From Schistosoma mansoni (taxonomy: Eukaryota > Platyhelminthes > Trematoda > Strigeidida > Schistosomatidae): DNA of 64,000 nucleotides. Below, piece by piece: positions 32,676 through 44,779 of this stretch (position 1 is the stretch's first letter; each line of letters starts with the position of its first letter). Where the stretch lies: assembly GCF_000237925.1 (NCBI RefSeq), contig NW_017385999.1:682001-746000 (forward strand), given 5' to 3'. The notes under the pieces were generated by a model. It saw nothing but the letters and a program-made list of their open reading frames with translations. It did not search any database and was not told the origin of the DNA. Position numbers and translations under genes: made by a program.

Positions 32676-35600
32676 TCATTTTCCTCTTAGTGAATGAGAA
32701 CGTAAATTAGGACCAGAATTTATTCTCTTTAGGAGCATAGCAACTGAACGTGTCATACGAATATTTTGATCAAGACTACCTTGTGTAGTGCTAACAGTAT
32801 TAGTAGTTGTTGCATTTAATGTTGTTGTGGTATGATAATTAGTTTCCAATTTTTCACTTAATAATGGAGCAGATCGAGTAGTATGTTTAACTTGTGATTG
32901 AAATGTTACATCTGTTGATGGATAATCAACAGAGTTATGTTTGAATTTTGTTCCTGTCACTGTTGTTGGAGATGTTGATATTATGACAGTTGAAGGTGTT
33001 GTTGTGATAGAACTTGTCAATGGTACATTTGTGTTAGAATCCTTGTTTATGTCTTTTAGATTAACACTTATTATTAGTTGAGAATTTGATGTTACTGTAG
33101 GTGATTCATTTGATGAATAGAGTGGTTTTGTTATCAAACGAGATAATTCTGATGATTCAGATCTCATAGTTAATTGATTTTTAGAAGTATTTCGTGTTGT
33201 ACGCCGTAGTGATTTATAACTAGTAATATTTGTTAACGGTTCTGTATCGCTGGAAGATTCAGATATTGTAGTATTAACCGAGGATTGTTCCAACTTATTT
33301 GACACTATAATTAAAAAAAACATGTACGTATACATAAATAAGAAATCATCGAACTAAATAAAATAGAAAAAATTAAAGTGTCTGTAAATTAACAATTTTT
33401 TATGAGAAATTTATACTTTAAGAGATCATTATTAGGTGACTAGAAAAAAAAATAATAAAAAGTGGTGATTATTAATTGTATGGAAGAATTAGAAGGTAGC
33501 TAGTAGTCGCTGAAATTTGGTGAACATTAGACAGCTATCATTAATAAGCTTTTGACGGTCGTCCTATATCTGGTAATACAATTTCATATAAAGTTAAAAC
33601 AATAGCATTTAAAATCCTGTGATGAATACATTATAGTTGGTTCACTTCTCAGAAATCTAATGAATATGATTTTCAGAATTTAACCAGTTGGTACACGCAG
33701 ACTGAGTGAAGCTGAACTCGTAAACCACTGGAACCCCGTTGTTGTTTTGAAGTTAGGGATTTGAGCGTGAGACCGAAGATCCTGGATTCAATCCTCAGAG
33801 GTGAGTCTTGAGCGCGTACTGAAAAGAAGTCCCACATTAGGACAGCTGTCCCAATGCTTCCAGGTTTGTAGTGGTTGTCTAACTTGGATTGGTTCGTGAT
33901 TTCAATACGAAAGTTGGTAATACGTAGTTTGAACATTAACATGATAAATTATACATATTTATTTAATCTTAGTTTAGTTGATTCTACAAGTTATAATTTA
34001 GGGACTAATGAGCACTGGATTACTGTCATAGTGGTTAACTTGAAAACAAATATCCAATCTTCCCTACATTTATATTACCTTATACAGATTATAATATATG
34101 TGTTATTAGTATCTACAAAACATATATGATTGACAGTTTAATACACAAAACTAATTTCATCTAGTTATTGAGCTGTGCTTACCACTCCTTCAATAACACA
34201 TACCATTACTATTGTATACTCTTTTCGGGTTTTTCCAATACAGAAAACATATAAATAGGTATTTGATATTTTCTAAACATTTTAACAGATAGGCTTACTC
34301 ATTTTTTGTGATAATATAAATCCTTTTACAGGATAATTAGCTTTACTAACGAGATCACGAAACAGATTCAAGAGAGTTGTATAATTATTGAGATACCCAT
34401 CAATCTATTGGACTGATCATTCAAACCAGATTCGTTCTTATCCGACTAGATGATCATGAAAATTACTCGTAAAAAGGGAAACATCTAACTAGATCAAAGT
34501 TTTAAAAACTTTATTGAATGATAATATAAACTAGCGTGGATTTCATTCAGCTTTTCAGACTAAATCGAACTGGGTAACTTACAAACTAAGGAGTAGCCGC
34601 TCAACAAAGAACACATTGTGCTAGGAATTGGAATCAGACAACAAAAGCATGCTCTACGAGGGGTAACAAGAGTAAGCAAAGAAGAAAACCACCACACACA
34701 CACACCATAAAGTGTAGCCAGAAACATTTAGTTGGTAGACGAATTAAACTAATTAATTTACTACGATACCAGTGGATATCTACTCGTTGACTTGGCCAAT
34801 TTATATGGACATAAAATACAAAAATTTAACATTAGGAAGTAATTATGAAACATAGTTAACAAATCAATCTCCACATGATTTTCCTGAAAATATCTTTCCT
34901 AAAATTTGATTACCTGAACGCATATCCTTTTCATGTGACCAGCATTTACTAAACCAAAATTTCGAAGTTCGATCAAGATAATGAATAAACATGTACAGAT
35001 GTCGATGAATTATAGCACGTCGACAAGCTGTTAATTGCATACCATCCAGTAATGTTGGAAGGATAGCTACAAAATAATGTTTCAGCAATAAAAAACAAAA
35101 CTTTCCATTACTCAAACTAACAATGTTCGGATTAAAAAACGCAAGGAACATTAATGACAAATATCTGGATTTATTTATAGTACACAGAACTAAGTAGCTG
35201 AGATTTTTGATTGATATTTAGATTTACATGAAAAGCTTGAGTATAAAAGTGAAGAAGTTTGATACCGATAGATGAACATGTGTATCGTGATTTAAATGTA
35301 ATTAAGACAGATAATCACCAATTTTATCCTACAAATAATAACATTAATGTAATTCAATAGTCAAGTACAAATAAGTATATCGCGTTTTGAGCTGAACATT
35401 ATATACAAAGATTAGTGATGCTACTCAGTTGCATAAACGGAAGTTAGTTGGGGTAGATATGAAAAACTAAAACTAAGATCATACATAGAGTGGGATTTGA
35501 AAAAAATCGAAAACTTGATAATAACTATCACCAGTCTAGTGTCATACGAGATGTACAATGATTCAAATATTCTAAGTACGTGGCATGGACAAACATAAAA

Positions 35601-36661
35601 TGGATGGTAATATAGATTAAATGTACAAAATTCACTATTTATTATGTTTCGTTTTTCAATGTTAGTTTATTTCTTTAACCCTTTATTTTCTGCTCTACAA
35701 ATAGTTATTACTGAAGTTTTGATTGTTCCAGATTAGTTCTTTTTCTTGTGTTAATTCAAAGTGTAGAAATTAAACTGATACAAAAACTTGTTTGATTTTA
35801 TGGTATTCACTCTAATTGAAAAAAGACGCTCGAGTCCTAAACCTTAATAAATATGGGTTACAGAACAAATATTGTGTCCATAACTTAACAAGGTAAGTTG
35901 TAACTCTCAAATGGAGCAAACATAACCTTTTAGATCAGACAAGACTGTTGGACAGATTTGTTCAGTAATACAATATAACATTTAAAACATTGGATAAGCT
36001 GTATCAATCACCAGTCGGTTACGTAGAATCAAATCATGAGGTAATAGTATCAAATGTTGTTACTACTTCTACTACTATTACCAACACCACAAATTCATCT
36101 TGTGATGTTAAACGCGTAAAACGCATGTTACCAAAGTTCTTAATGACTCTATGCAAAATTAACAAAGATACAACAACACGTCCACCACCAGCATCAACAA
36201 TAACAACGGTACAACTATGGAAAGAGTAAATGAAATCGAAAATAACATATGGAATTTCTTTTGAAGGCAATTCATACAGTAAATGCAACTACAGCTGTTG
36301 AGTATATATACTGGAGTCTCGATAGGTGATTGAAAGTTGGACAAACAAATCATATAATATTGTTACATGTAAACCTAATTTTTAAATAATCAAAACTATG
36401 AGACAAAAAATCAATCAATTTGCAGATAACCTACTGATCAGTCTTAAAAGGTAGTAAGGAGGATAATTTAAACAAGGTAATCGTGGATTTTTTATAACTT
36501 CTGAATTTGGAAGCAATTCATATCGAGGTGAAGAGAATCGATAAACAGAATGAATATCATTTGGTCCATGATGATAATTCACACTGAATGCTTGACCATC
36601 TTCAAACAAGTGACCATTGAAACTGATATAGTATAGAAGTAAAAAGTAATGAAAATGACAC

Positions 36662-36696
<35 letters not shown>

Positions 36697-39600
36697 TGTA
36701 TTACTAGTAAGTAACTATATTATACGTATATTCATATTTCCTTTTCTTATATGCTTTTATTTGACCTATTGGTTATTATTATTACACGATTTACTGATGT
36801 TAAGATATTCCCAATTTATTAGTAAGTCTCTCACAATCACAGCCACTTTTTGGCTTGATCTTATATAATTGTTATTTTCTATTTTATGGTATGATGTGTT
36901 TCGATTTCTTTGTGTATAAACCCAGTATGTCTGAAATATATGATTCGTATAGCAGAGGTTGATACTAGCGTTCTGGTCTAAACTGGCGGGATTAGGAGAG
37001 AAGCTTCTTTCTCGGAGGACCAATAGGAACTATAGGTTGCTCGTACTAGTCTGTGCGTCATTAGTTGGAACGCATAACTCGGTACCTAATTGGCGATCTT
37101 ATCACGTGATACATAAACCTGGGTATAAGAGCATAATAAGTCAGTTTACATAAACAAAGTATAAAAGAAGTCGTTGATTACAGTTTATGTGTTCATAATA
37201 AGTGAGAGTACTTTCTATGACTGGATACCAAGAACGTTTATGTGTTCCTCATGTTCTCCTTCTATTTTCGATTCCAATTTTTCAGCCTATGGTAAATATT
37301 GACCTCTTTATTAATTAATTGTCCGAAATTATCAAGTGAAATAAAACGAGATTCCTAAAATTTGTAATCGAAATAACCTTATATTACCACTCAATATATG
37401 TATAATTCTTACTGTAAAATTATTGTATTTTAACGAACGATTTAATGAAACCCTAGTGAAAAATACATATTTGCTCAATAAGATGTTATTACAATTATCA
37501 TAACTTTTCAATATCAAATAAAATAGTATAGACTTATAACGAATGAATCGAGTTGCAGTGGATTTTTCTAATCAAACTAATAAACGAACACAACAGCCAC
37601 TTATTACGAAATTCGTACTAGTGGTGTATACATGTTACATTTAATTCAGAGATAAAACACAACTGATTGATGTCTAAGCGTTTAATACTTAGCTTACAAT
37701 TTAGACTTTATAAAATGAGTTGTTTAAACAAAAACGTACATCATATAAGTAACTTAATATGGGACAAAACTTTACCAACTTCGAAATGTAACAATAGTTG
37801 CTTTAAGTAGGAAAACATGACCACAAAAAAGGGGATAACCTTTCAAGTAATAAAAGGTTGGGATTACAGCGATACTTTAAAACGCCATCAGTGTAGTCTA
37901 ATCATCTTCAAAATAATATATTGTACATTCCAATGACAATCAAGACAATGAAAATAAATGCAGCATAGGCCTAGGGTGCGAACTTGTTTATGAATTCATC
38001 GGCTTTTTAAAACGTATATAATATTATCCAGCAATCAATTCATAACAATTTACCCACACTTATTTGTTGAAAGTGGAATTTTATTTATCTACTGAATAAT
38101 AACAAGTCGATGCTTAAAATACTGAGCACTTACTTTTGTAATAACTTCACGAAAACCTTTGAATTTAACCGGGTTATTCGAAAATAAAGAGGCCTAGATT
38201 AAAATGATGTGTTAAAACTGTGAGACTTAATACATTAGAATAAAATTAATTCGAATTATTAAAAAACAAAAACTTACTCGTTTGTAAAATATAATTTTTC
38301 ATTAGGAAGTAGTAGATAGCTATTTACAGTAAAATCAAACAATATGCGTAGGCTAGAACAAACCTCTGCACAAATTAACCGGTTTTGATCAGTTAGTGAG
38401 AATAAAGGATTCATGATACGTGAAACGCGATCTGAAATAATTCCTTTGAAATGAATAAAATCAAGAAAAACTTTTATAATCTCTCATATTGAAGCTTAAA
38501 GAAAAAAAAGGGTTTTTTCAATTATTGAACAGAGTAATAGTCAAAGACGGATATATTACTAAACTAACAGTTTCTAATGCCATCTTTTTTGCAAAACTGA
38601 AACACCGAAAGATTAAAATAAGCTTGTAAAATTACAGTATACTTTTAATAAAAGTAGTAAATAAATAATATGATGAAGAAATGAAGTTCAGGTTTGTGTA
38701 CTTTGTTTTGAATTGTACTTATTGTCAGGGCTAGTGTTCTTACTAGTCAGGTACGCAAATCAATGTAAGTAGAGTGAAGTTTGAATCTACCATCAAACGC
38801 TTTACGTTTGTGTGTCACTGCTATAGTACAGGTCTAACTCAACATACAGCTTGAACGCAAAATAAGAGTCAACGACCAGGAAAACGAAAGCGCGACACAT
38901 AAGAACTACTACCGATACGGACTTGTAATTTATTTCTGCTTACATAAACTGGGATGAAAAATCACAATAAGTGGAGATTAAAAAAGAATGTATATTCCCT
39001 TTCAAATGTTTGTTATTCGGAGGTTTGAATAATCAACTTTTACCTATCATATCACATGTCCAAACCTCAATATAACTATTTTGATTTGGGTAATATATTT
39101 TAACAAACAACAGATACAGATTTTTCTAAAAGTAATTAAATCACGCTGTTTCATTTAATTTAAATAGCATTACATTATCTTTATCAGAAACAACGTTATC
39201 TTCCAAAAAGTGAATCACCAGTTCACGAAACTGATCAAAAGGCCAACTTACCACTTGAGGAACTACTACACCCAAGCTCAGCACTGATGTTCAATTCACT
39301 GTATGGGAATCCATCAACATACTTTTGGAGCACTTGAAGAACTGAACACCAATACTGAAATACCTTGGACACATCTATTCCCACATCACTAGCATCGGTA
39401 TGACATTTCAATATATCTCTAAGGTTTTTGGGGAGATCTAAAGGAACCATATAAGGTTTGTGTATCTGATATAAACGTTCCTGATTTTTATGAATTTACC
39501 TGAAGCTGTTCAAACTGTAATTGTGTTATTTCCTCTTGATCCAGAATGGATGCAAGACCTGGATCTAAAAATAGAATATTATCACCAAACGGTGTTGAAC

Positions 39601-40099
39601 TGATCAATGGTTTCCCTCTATTGCTATCACTTGAGAGAGAACGATGATAAGATTTGTTTGATTTGGATCCTTTCCAAACGCCAGGAACTGTTTCCCAATC
39701 AATATCATCACCACTTAAAGCTGCACCCTCCAGAATCATATCGATGCGTTGTTTACGCTGATGTCTTCCATGTACCTTAACAAGAATAACAAGATTACAG
39801 AAAAGTTACATTCTGGGCAACTTCATCAATTTTTCTTTTTAATATTCGATTGAATTCATTGTTTTCAAGAAGCAAATCTTCTGGGACTTCACGATCCCAC
39901 TTACACTTCCAACCGTGAAAATGAACACCGTAATGGGGAATTTCTGTATCTTTTCGAGAAACATGTTTTAATACCTGAAAATTAATTTAAAAATCAAATA
40001 TATTACCTTCGCAAAATAAATTAGCTTAGCCTTAGAACTGTCAGGTTCGAAACACAACAGCTTTTGCCCAATATCATAACGATGTGGACGATTGTCCAT
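32676..40099 (-). CDS. MSL3: MSL3-type chromo-barrel and MRG-domain chromatin protein
   Basis: Eight minus-strand exons join in frame to 623 residues: 40099-40007, 39974-39810, 39775-39500, 39465-39252, 38431-38278, 36622-36435, 35066-34914 and 33304-32676. Residues about 8-70 form the chromo-barrel: GQKLLCFEPDSSKAKLIYFA, then HYGVHFHGWKCKWDREV. The CFEPDxxKAK signature is MSL3-like rather than MRG15-like. The MRG domain is about residues 179-415: VPLDLPKNLRDILKCHTD, NRLICAEVCSSLRILFDFT, NYPPYYLLRLITILPTLLDG and RHLYMFIHYLDR. A Ser/Thr-rich tail of about 200 residues ends TRSVAMLLKRINSGPNLR. The family binds methylated histone tails and recruits the MOF acetyltransferase in the MSL complex in the nucleus. 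The ATG at 40099 has A at -3 and G at +4; the frame is also open for 16 codons upstream. Large introns contain an Smalpha-like repeat and a TA microsatellite. Confidence 0.88.
33720..33910 (+). repeat. Smalpha-like SINE with degenerate hammerhead
   Basis: In the last MSL3 intron a box B-like ggattcaatcc (33784-33794) lies within tcctggattc, which resembles the cleavage strand of the schistosome hammerhead. About 25 bases later ctgaaaagaagtcccacatt (33819-33838) followed by aggac parallels the core and stem II (CTGATGAGTCCC...GGAC), with the GAAAC core lost. It shares the gaccgaaga and agtccca words with the copy at 11640-11990. Confidence 0.55.
36664..36694. repeat. (TA)n microsatellite
   Basis: About fifteen TA units lie in an MSL3 intron, just 5' (on the gene's strand) of exon 6. 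Confidence 0.95.
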
Positions 40100-40168
40100 A
40101 TTAATACAAGTAGTCTGACATACGAATCCAGGAATTTCATGTAGGGACTGTAGATTAATGAAAATAGC
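40100..40168 (-). promoter_or_regulatory. MSL3 leader: splice acceptor and overlapping upstream ATG
   Basis: A strong acceptor (ttttcattaatctacag on the minus strand) ends at 40148. Seven bases into the exon lies an ATG at 40140 whose roughly 40-codon frame overlaps the presumed MSL3 start in another frame. The 16 codons between the acceptor and the MSL3 ATG are open in the MSL3 frame. This suggests either a further upstream coding exon or a spliced-leader acceptor. Confidence 0.5.
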
Positions 40169-40689
40169 AATGGTAGACAAATCATAAAAATGTATGGTGA
40201 CTATAATAAAACATTGCACTTGTTACAATTCCACACAACTACGAATGTGGTTTATGATGTAATTAAAAGTGAGTGAAAGCACTGTGAAGTAAAGAACTAT
40301 GGTACGAATGCGCATGACTTTTAATTTATTATCTCATACAAATTGAAACACCTTATGAATAATATACAGAATAACTTAATAAATAGTGTGAACACATGCT
40401 TAAAAATGGATGTTTTTAGAATATATAGACAAAAGATGATCAGAAAATCTGTTCCTTTCGGATTTTCAGCCACTTTTAAGCCAAACTGGCTGCCAATGGT
40501 CTTCGAAATGTAAGAATAAAGATTTATTGAGAAGCGTAGCTAAGACTCCATATTTTATCAACAATTCAAGAGACAGGGAATGTCGGATGTTGAAAATTCC
40601 ATCCACCTAATTAACTAGAGAGATGCTTTGGAGACTTAGCTTCAAAGAACAGTAACTACGATAATTGAGGCGTAGTATAATCTTTTATA
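40169..40689. other. Sequence upstream of the MSL3-like gene
   Basis: No coding exon or repeat was recognised. It may hold further leader exons or the promoter of the minus-strand gene, but no core promoter element is convincing. Confidence 0.35.
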
Positions 40690-42150
40690 ACACCAAACGC
40701 TCAGATGTGGTGGTGGTATCGGTTGATTTCAATGGCCAGGTAGGAAGTTTAAACCAAATTAGAAGGCATTTAAATGGATCTTAATGTGTTAAGGCTTAAT
40801 AAACACATAACAATGACCAGCTGCTGCAATGATGTTCGGATAACCGTTTGTTTCTAGCAAACACCAACTTTAACCGTAAGGAAAGACGTGTTTGCCTGTC
40901 CCATTGGACACAGAAAACCCACAGTGAAAAAGCCAATAGAGTTTAGCTTAACAACGAAAAAGTCAGGAATATATCTCAGGGGCAACTATAGAGGCAGTTG
41001 GTCAATCATAAAACCGATATTCACACTGATGCAGACTGGAATGATATAAAAACAGCTGTAGAAACACCAGCAATATCTAACAGTAACTTAAACCCAAAGG
41101 CTAAGAAAGGCCGATGAATTTCTGTAGCGTCTACTGAGCTAACAAATGTTCAGAAACGCGTGATGTCAGGCTCGTGCCATGGTGAGAAGCGAACGTAACT
41201 TAAACACAAACTAAGAAAAGCCTACGCGATGATCGTGAGCAGTGCTTAGCAGAGAAAGCAAAAAAGTGGGAAAAGCAGAGGGAATAAGCAACACTAGATA
41301 ATTATTTACATTTATCAAAGAAACAAGTATTGAAAATCCGGCTGCAAGTGAGAATATTTTAGAAAAAGATGGAACTATTATCCACTCTCAATGCATGAGA
41401 TTAAGTTGATAGGCTGAACACTGGAGAATAGTTCATATACCCATCAACCACAATTTAGTTTCCCACCGTTCATAAGCAAGTTGACACAATACCTTCAACT
41501 CTTAGGTTGAAGTGGCTGTAGGTAATCTAGAGTAATAAAGAAAAGCAGATGCAAACAGATTAGTCCGGAGAAACACTTAAGGATGGTAGTCCGGTTTTGA
41601 GTTAGGTCGACTGAGATATTGGCGAGAATTTGGGAATCACGACAAACTTATGTGCTTGATCTTGAAGGCTGATCATCTTAGACTATAATAAACAACAAAA
41701 ATCCTCGTGCGGTAGTCACAGAGTCAGTTTGACGGTCAGTGTCAAAAATATTAGCTTCAATAATCGTCGGACGCCTAATTATGGTTCATAAAGAGTAAAG
41801 CTAAAACAGCCAGGCTAATTTCAAACACGTAAGTGAGTGTATCGACCGTATATTCATCCCTCATTCGGTCCCGGAACATAATTCCCGACACACGACTGTA
41901 GCTGTATACCTTTACCCTCAGGCAGCGTTTAGCTTCATTGAGAGATTCTGTGGTGATATCCATCATTAAAAGAAGTGAGTAGGAAAGGTGCAAAAATCTA
42001 AAATTACTGTCGGTAAACCGCCAGAATCATCAGCAAAAATATTTCGAGGTCCAAAAGAAAACTTTATGAGTCAACTTTCACTATCATTAACAAAACGGCC
42101 AGACTATAACTTATCGATAGACCACTTAAAGTAAGGATAAAGGTCTTGAA
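40690..42150 (+). mobile_element. EN-RT retrotransposon, heavily decayed plus-strand copy
   Basis: Frame-shifted blocks follow the order of copy 2 read on the plus strand: FNGQVGSLNQIRRHL (about 40730-40780), [14 protein letters not shown] (40832-40875), DWNDIKTAVETPAISNSNLN (41035-41095), YARDDREQ (41222-41245) and, near 41765-41960, the region equivalent to the FRPGCGC/VLEHRH/FDSVDREILW part of the RT. Many stops and deletions show an old copy. The end near 42150 is approximate. Confidence 0.7.
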
Positions 42151-42368
42151 TTTCGTTGAAAACTTTACGCAACCATATAGTCAAGTAGAATTTTGGCATG
42201 ATAGCTGATGTCAGTTCCTGATGAAGACCCTTATTTTAATTCATAAACCTGAATTATGACTCCAGATCCAAAATCTGATTGTCCATGCTGACTCAGCCCT
42301 CATTCAGCGCTAGAATTCTCTTGAGGCTACTTTAGCATTGCTCAGTGGTCGTCCATAAATTATAGTCT

Positions 42369-42482
42369 CACTAACAAAACCTCCCAGGCAATCAATAAAG
42401 GGGAAATAAAGATGAACAAAAGGCAAATATAGCAGAAGAAGGCGTAAGTAAAAAAGAAATGTCGATTTTCCCCCTTATGCCG
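42369..42482 (+). repeat. Left inverted terminal block of the CACTA-like element
   Basis: It begins CACTAACAAAACCTCCC and runs to attttcccccttatgc. Its reverse complement aligns with 45594-45742 with substitutions and an insertion in the right block. Confidence 0.6.
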
Positions 42483-42649
42483 CGTGCTTGGGGGAAATTT
42501 GTAGACAAAATATGTAACGTACCGCGTTTAAATATGCCGCATCCCGTACTTATATTTTCATAAACGTAAACCCAAATTAACGTTCTGACTTTAACAATGA
42601 TTTGTGTTGAATCGATAGCAGTCAACACAGGAATTAATTGTAATGAGAA

Positions 42650-43357
42650 TTCTTCAAATTTTATACCTTCTACAGGCTTTACCGATGAAAGGTTTGGGCA
42701 CGGTAATAGTTACCATTATACTATTAATGGTACATCTCTTCCACGCGTTCAAGAACATAAAGACTTAGGAGTAACTATAAGTCACGACTTGAAACCTACT
42801 ACGCACTGCAGCGCGACTGCTTTTCAAAGGTTATCGTGCGCTATGGTCACTTCGCCGAGCATTTAAATGCTTTGACGAGATGTTTCGAATTTTATATCCC
42901 ACCTATGTAAGGCCACACTCAGAGTACTGTATCCAAGCAGCTAGCCCATGTTTGATAAAGGATACTAAATCACTTGAGAGCGTTCAGTGTGTGGGGACAA
43001 AATTAGTGAAGGGTCTTTCTAAACTCATTTACGACGAGCTTTTGAGACGTTTAAACCTTTTCCCCTTGTCTTATCGTAGGATACGAGGTGACCTTATACT
43101 AGCATTTCGCATCTTTAATTATGATTTGGGTGTTAATATGTCTTATCTTTTTGCTTCCGTCCAGCACTAATAATTTCCGAGGTCATAGAAAGATGGTTCA
43201 CAAACCGCGATCTGAAAAACTAGAGGTGGGGTCCCGTTTTTCTCATCGAATGGTCAATGACTGGAACGCATTAACCGAACAAGTGGTTTCAGCCCCATCA
43301 GTGAACATTTTCAAGGACAAGCTGAACCTTCACTGGAAGGCAATCTATCTGGATTAA
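42650..43357 (+). pseudogene. CR1-like reverse transcriptase C-terminal fragment
   Basis: Typical end-of-RT blocks of CR1-type non-LTR elements appear in order: NGTSLPRVQEHKDLGVTISH (frame of 42597-42866), then after a frame shift near 42825 YRALWSLRRAFKCF, ILYPTYVRPHSEYCIQAASP (42886-42945), LESVQCVGTKLVKGL, RRIRGDLILAFRIFN and finally SHRMVNDWNALTEQVVSAPS (43242-43301) with the stop at 43355. The endonuclease and catalytic palm are missing. It lies between the left inverted end and the transposase-like fossil and is probably a later insertion. Confidence 0.8.
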
Positions 43358-43457
43358 TACAGGTTCATCAACCTACTATCCTTATTACTGAAGACTGAAG
43401 ACTGTATGATAATGGAACATGTATGAATCGAATACGTTGATATATTTTTTCTTTTAG

Positions 43458-44086
43458 GATGTCATGACGTTAATTTGTGTTCTCGGAAATCCGTGAATCG
43501 TAAAGAGCAGATCAACAAGATATTGATGAATTTAATGACAAAAACCTGTCTGAGCATCAGAGATGTTGATCGGATTCTGAATGATTTCCGAGATCTTGTT
43601 CCGTACTTACCGAGCAGCATCAGAAGTGTCCTGAGGACGTGCACAAGTGTCCAACCGAAGTTCATCAGCAGTGCGGTTTACTACCATTTCAGAATGAAAA
43701 CCAGTCTGCTAAGATATGTTGAACTTTGGCTGTATACTTGTGACTTTGATACTTTAGGTTTGTATGTTGATATAGATGGACTTTCTATGCCAACATCTCT
43801 AGTCAACATCTGTGGCCTGTATTAGGACGCATCGTTGCCCCAAGATTTAGAGGTGGGGATTTATGGAGGGAATATTAAACCGTCAGAGTTCCACGAAATT
43901 TCTGCTGACATCATTTCTGAAATAAAAGAAATGAATGACGTTTGTCTGCTTAGTGTTAAGTTAAATAAATACATAGCTATTAAGTTGTCTGCTGTAATAT
44001 GTGACGCACCTGTTTGTTACGATGTTAGATACACGGTTAATCACAATGGGAGAGGTCGTTACAATAAGCTTACCAACATTTTGTAG
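43458..44086 (+). pseudogene. Transposase-like coding fossil
   Basis: After an acceptor-like tttttcttttag the frame reads KEQINKILMNLMTKTCLSIR, LVPYLPSSIRSVLRTC and YYHFRMKTSLLRYVELWLYT, then IDGLSMPTSLVN. The frame shifts to LWPVLGRIVAPRFRGGD (43813-43863) and back to VGIYGGNIKPSEFHEISADI and AVICDAPVCYDVRYTVNHNG (43991-44050). The order matches the transposase-domain proteins common in invertebrate genomes, with conserved LWPxLG, GNxKP and CDAPxxxxxxxxxxHNGYxGC blocks; the final GC is lost. Degraded traces continue to about 44340. It cannot produce a functional protein. Confidence 0.65.
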
Positions 44087-44355
44087 AGGCGCATTGAAGC
44101 ATAAAGAGGGGTTCCTTTGCAATTCCGTTGACATAGATGTGGCCGAGATGTAGGCCACCTTTACTATCTTAAACTTCGGTTGTTCAACAGTGTTGCCTTG
44201 CCAATCGCCAAGTAGGCTTGTTTACTTTATAGATGTAAAAATTAACTAGTTCGATACAACGTTTGAATCTAGGCGTGTAGGCAGTGCGTCAGCGGTCAAG
44301 AAAGTCACGTGTACGATCAAGTGAAGGTTTTTAGATTTGATGGACTGCATGCTAT

Positions 44356-44745
44356 TTGCAGAACATATCGTCGGGTATTCCTGACCTGAGTGTCATAATG
44401 AAGCAGCAACTGTCGAAGTACAGTGAGCGTGAACATCCGCGGAAATTCGATTGCGGACTATCAAGTCAACAGTTCCCTTTGTCATATGAAGAAGAACTAG
44501 GAACTTTGGACGTTTGTCTGAAGCAGAAAGACATAAGGGACAAATCTGCAAGCCAACAAAATATTTTGGATCAATTGTTCGTATTACAGATGGCCATGCT
44601 GACGTGGTTAATGGATGATAATCTTAAAACGTCAATGCGTTTATTTTTGTCGTACTTCATGGCACCTGAAGTTGACAGTCATTTCACGCTACTTGGCACT
44701 TTATCAAAACGAGCAACTCAGAATTGCAGGAATTACGGCTGCATA
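44356..44745 (+). pseudogene. DUF4806-like domain fragment
   Basis: The open frame reads KFDCGLSSQQFPLSYEEELG, TLDVCLKQKDIRDKSASQQN and QMAMLTWLMDDNLKTSMRLF. Spacing of the FPL..xEEL..L...L....R..L pattern and of the terminal helix fits DUF4806, a domain found at the C-terminus of similar invertebrate proteins. The Gly-Gly turn and later residues are lost, and the frame runs into a TA microsatellite. It is in the right place to be the C-terminus of the transposase-like fossil. Confidence 0.5.
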
Positions 44746-44751
44746 CGGAGT

Positions 44752-44779
44752 AATATATATATATATATATATATATATA
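44752..44779. repeat. (TA)n microsatellite
   Basis: About fourteen TA units follow the DUF4806-like fragment directly. Confidence 0.95.

Noticed and set aside
34686-34706. Short (AC)n run
   Set aside because: Too short to be notable as a microsatellite.
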